From SZUA-22 sp963751695 (GTDB lineage: Bacteria > Bacteroidota > Ignavibacteria > Ignavibacteriales > Melioribacteraceae), in contig CAVVVP010000004.1 of assembly GCA_963751695.1 (NCBI GenBank), positions 124,001 through 188,000 on the forward strand: DNA of 64,000 nt. Reading direction: 5' to 3'. Of this stretch, positions 61,861 through 64,000 are shown in pieces. The notes under the pieces are model-generated. The model was given only the letters and a program-made list of their open reading frames with translations. It ran no database searches and was not told the origin of the DNA. Position 1 is the first letter of the stretch; each line of letters begins with the position of its first letter. A program made the translations under genes and the position numbers.

Positions 61861-62802
61861 ATGAAATTTGATAAAGAAATAATTCAACATAAAGCCCACT
61901 CCCTTGGATTCGATTTGGTTGGGTTTACTAAAGCAGAAATGCTCTCAGATGAAATCGATAGATTAGAGCAATGGCTTGATCGAGGTTATCATGCTGGAAT
62001 GAAGTATATGAATAGAAACATTGAAAAGAGAAAAGATGTTTCTGAGATTCTTGATGGAGCAAAAACTGTTATTTCTTTAGGATTGAATTATTATCATTCC
62101 GATCAATACACACAAAGAGAAGATTTTGGAAAAGTATCTAGATATGCTTGGGGAAAAGACTATCATCTTGTTATTTGGGATAAACTGGGACAGCTAACTG
62201 CAGAGCTCAAGGAAGTTTATCCAGAATTTGAAGCAAAATCGTATGTCGATACCAGCCCTGTGATGGATAAAGTTTGGGCTCAGCGCTCCGGTTTGGGATG
62301 GATAGGAAAACATACAAATTTGATCAATCCGAAAATTGGGAGTTGGTTCTTTATAGCGAATATAATTACTAATTTAGATTTCGAACCGAATCAAATAATA
62401 ACTGATCATTGTGGAAACTGCACTGCCTGTATAGAGGCATGTCCAACTAATGCAATTACGGAACCCTATGTTGTTAATGCAAATAAATGTATATCCTATT
62501 TAACAATAGAGAATAAAGGGGAAATTCCATCCAAATTCGATGGGAAATTTGATGGATGGATTTTTGGATGCGACATTTGTCAGGATGTTTGTCCTTGGAA
62601 TATTAAATTTTTTGTAGAAACAAATGAATATGAATTTCACACATCTGAAAATAAGGAAATTGATTTGTCAACTGTAAATGAGATGACAAATTCACAATTC
62701 AAAAACAAGTACCTTTCATCACCAATATCTAGGACAAGATTGAAAGGATTAAAGAGAAACGCAAGATTCTTAATTGATTCTGAAAGTGCAAGTGAATCTT
62801 AA
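61861..62802 (+). CDS. queG: Epoxyqueuosine reductase QueG
   Basis: QueG performs the last step of queuosine synthesis in tRNA with cobalamin and two [4Fe-4S] clusters. The 313-residue protein has the N-terminal YHAGMKYMNRNIEKR block, SYVDTSPVMDKVWAQRSGLGWIGKH (in parts) near residue 125, and the two cluster motifs CGNCTACIEACPTNAI and CDICQDVCPWN. It lacks the C-terminal HEAT repeats of longer homologues, which is common. No ribosome binding site is visible. Other queuosine genes are not in the window. Confidence 0.93.
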   Translation: MKFDKEIIQHKAHSLGFDLVGFTKAEMLSDEIDRLEQWLDRGYHAGMKYMNRNIEKRKDVSEILDGAKTVISLGLNYYHSDQYTQREDFGKVSRYAWGKDYHLVIWDKLGQLTAELKEVYPEFEAKSYVDTSPVMDKVWAQRSGLGWIGKHTNLINPKIGSWFFIANIITNLDFEPNQIITDHCGNCTACIEACPTNAITEPYVVNANKCISYLTIENKGEIPSKFDGKFDGWIFGCDICQDVCPWNIKFFVETNEYEFHTSENKEIDLSTVNEMTNSQFKNKYLSSPISRTRLKGLKRNARFLIDSESASES

Positions 62803-62864
62803 CAAAGAATATTGTATCTAATATTTGTAAAAGTTAAAATTGTGGAAAATTAGGAGTAATAAAA

Positions 62865-63818
62865 ATGGAAAACAATCATCATAGTTTAATTATTATTGGT
62901 TCCGGTCCAGCGGGACTTACAGCAGCAATCTATGCAGCACGAGCAAATTTGAATCCAGTTATTTTTGAAGGAATGCAACCGGGTGGACAATTAACCATCA
63001 CAACAGAAGTTGAAAATTACCCTGGATTTGTTGAAGGAATTCAAGGCCCAGAATTGATGAATGTAATGAGAGAACAAGCTGTTCGTTTTGGTACTAATGC
63101 AATGTTCAATCAAGTTACAGAAGTTGATTTTTCAAAACGACCATTCACTCTCAAAGCAGATAATGGACAAACTTATACCGCAGATTCTGTAATTGTATCA
63201 ACAGGTGCTTCTGCTAGATTATTAGGTTTAGAAAGTGAAAGCAGTTACATGGGTTATGGGGTATCAGCATGTGCAACTTGTGATGGATTTTTCTATAAAG
63301 ATAAAAAAGTAATTGTTGTTGGTGGTGGCGATACAGCAATGGAGGAAGCAATTTATCTGACTAAATTTGCTTCTGAAGTGCTTGTTATTCATAGAAGAGA
63401 AGGATTCAGGGCTTCTAAAATTATGCTTGAAAGAGCTCAGAAAAATGAGAAGATTAATTTTATGCTGAATCAAACGATCAAAGAAGTTGTTGGCTCAGAA
63501 AATAATGGAATAAAATCCGTAACTGGAGCCATTTTAGTAAATCCCCAGGATAAAACTGAAACACATGTTGAGGTTGATGGTATTTTCATTGCAATTGGTC
63601 ATCAGCCAAATACAAAAATTTTCGCAGATCAGTTAGATATGGATGAAACAGGTTATTTAAATGTAAATCCTGGCTCAACTTATACAAATATCGAAGGTGT
63701 TTTTGCCGCCGGGGATGTTTCTGATAAAGTATATCGACAAGCAATTACCGCAGCTGGGTCTGGTTGTATGGCAGCAATAGATGCACAAAGATGGTTGGAA
63801 GAGAAAGAATTAGCTTAA
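62865..63818 (+). CDS. trxB: Thioredoxin reductase
   Basis: The 317-residue flavoenzyme reduces thioredoxin with NADPH. FAD site GSGPAGLTAAIYAAR is near residue 12, the redox pair CATC (Cys136, Cys139) is in the usual place, the NADPH-site GGGDTAMEEA is near 160, and the terminal GVFAAGDVSDKVYRQAITAAGSG completes the FAD site. GGAG precedes the ATG. A strong stem-loop follows the gene, so it is probably transcribed alone or with queG. Confidence 0.97.
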   Translation: MENNHHSLIIIGSGPAGLTAAIYAARANLNPVIFEGMQPGGQLTITTEVENYPGFVEGIQGPELMNVMREQAVRFGTNAMFNQVTEVDFSKRPFTLKADNGQTYTADSVIVSTGASARLLGLESESSYMGYGVSACATCDGFFYKDKKVIVVGGGDTAMEEAIYLTKFASEVLVIHRREGFRASKIMLERAQKNEKINFMLNQTIKEVVGSENNGIKSVTGAILVNPQDKTETHVEVDGIFIAIGHQPNTKIFADQLDMDETGYLNVNPGSTYTNIEGVFAAGDVSDKVYRQAITAAGSGCMAAIDAQRWLEEKELA

Positions 63819-63847
63819 ATTTTATTTTTTTTGATGAGGTATTATCT

Positions 63848-63890
63848 AAAAAACGAAGCAATCTTATATCTAGATTGCTTCGTTTTTTTT
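63848..63890. terminator. Bidirectional terminator after trxB
   Basis: AAACGAAGCAATCT (63851-63864) pairs perfectly with 63872-63885 around a 7-base loop. The stem is flanked by an A run on the left and eight T on the right (63883-63890), so it can stop transcription from both strands. It lies between trxB and the convergent partial gene at the right edge. Confidence 0.92.
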
Positions 63891-63927
63891 ACTTTTTACC
63901 ATATTGGGGAGAAGAGTAATATCTAAA

Positions 63928-63999
63928 CTAAGATTCATTTAACTCTTTATATCGATCCTTATCCTTTTCCTCAAACTTTCTACCTGCAAGCCAAGCAAA
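63928..63999 (-). CDS. C-terminal fragment of a minus-strand gene (cut by window edge)
   Basis: The minus strand is open from 63999 to a TAG at 63928, giving 23 residues rich in Lys, Glu and Arg (GRKFEEKDKDRYKELNES). The convergent layout with the bidirectional terminator just before it supports a real gene end. The fragment is too short to assign a family. Confidence 0.45.
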   Translation of the reverse strand, partial: FAWLAGRKFEEKDKDRYKELNES

Positions 64000-64000
64000 T

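Overview
The window is AT-rich bacterial DNA with tightly packed genes. It most likely comes from a member of the FCB group; my best guess is Marinimicrobia (SAR406) or Ignavibacteria-like, with low confidence at phylum level. The reasons are a C-terminal type IX secretion sorting domain with an FPNPFN motif on the beta-helix protein at 34971-37616, a SprE/PorW-like TPR lipoprotein at 48420-50648, a long SecA with a helical insertion, and many secreted lipoproteins. No rRNA, tRNA, CRISPR array, transposase or phage gene was seen.

Region 1 (1-41.6 kb) is a large catabolic locus for a complex glycoconjugate. A minus-strand operon (8174 down to 534) encodes an aldehyde dehydrogenase, an iron-type alcohol dehydrogenase, a HAD hydrolase, a class I amidotransferase-like protein, an organophosphate-type MFS transporter broken by a frameshift, and a GxGYxYP lipoprotein. 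Divergently, a plus-strand series runs from 8482 to 41603 with gaps of only about 100 bp or less. It encodes a beta-propeller/phosphoesterase fusion, a Tat-exported Gfo/Idh/MocA oxidoreductase, a GDPD lipoprotein, two tandem copies of an unrecognised secreted propeller plus alpha/alpha-barrel protein (a third copy is cut by the left edge), an oligogalacturonate-lyase-like protein, a YidR/DUF3748 protein, an esterase, a GH2 CsxA-like glycosidase, a PHP protein, a URO-D-family protein, a FucP-like sugar transporter, two beta-helix proteins, a ChbG/YdjC-type deacetylase, two ceramidase-fold proteins, an alkaline phosphatase, a metallo-hydrolase and an SSS symporter. There is no SusC/SusD pair.

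Four LacI-type operators sharing a CAAWCGTTTG core lie at the head of each transcription unit (8221-8242, 8360-8381, 12462-12483, 37642-37663). They suggest one regulator, encoded outside the window, controls the whole locus. The gene content (hexosaminidase-like GH2, deacetylase, uronide lyase, several phosphoesterases, an organophosphate transporter) points to a phosphorylated glycan carrying amino sugars and/or uronic acids. That substrate is inference.

Region 2 (41.6-64 kb) is housekeeping: LarE, aquaporin, DUF5655, a glycosyltransferase, SecA, P-II, the SprE-like lipoprotein, an AlbA_2 regulator, a SpoU methyltransferase, RlmN, an acyl-CoA dehydrogenase, a DUF2442 / YidD-like / two TPR-membrane cluster, an ACT + PFL pair, LemA + TPM, DUF309, ferredoxin, an MBL hydrolase, Rieske, QueG and TrxB. 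Strong terminators lie at 60588-60620 and 63848-63890.

Two genes of region 1 (the transporter at 2660-3954 and the second propeller/barrel copy at 15688-17860) are each interrupted by a single-base frameshift in a short homopolymer. Both breakpoints also match known ribosomal slippery architectures.
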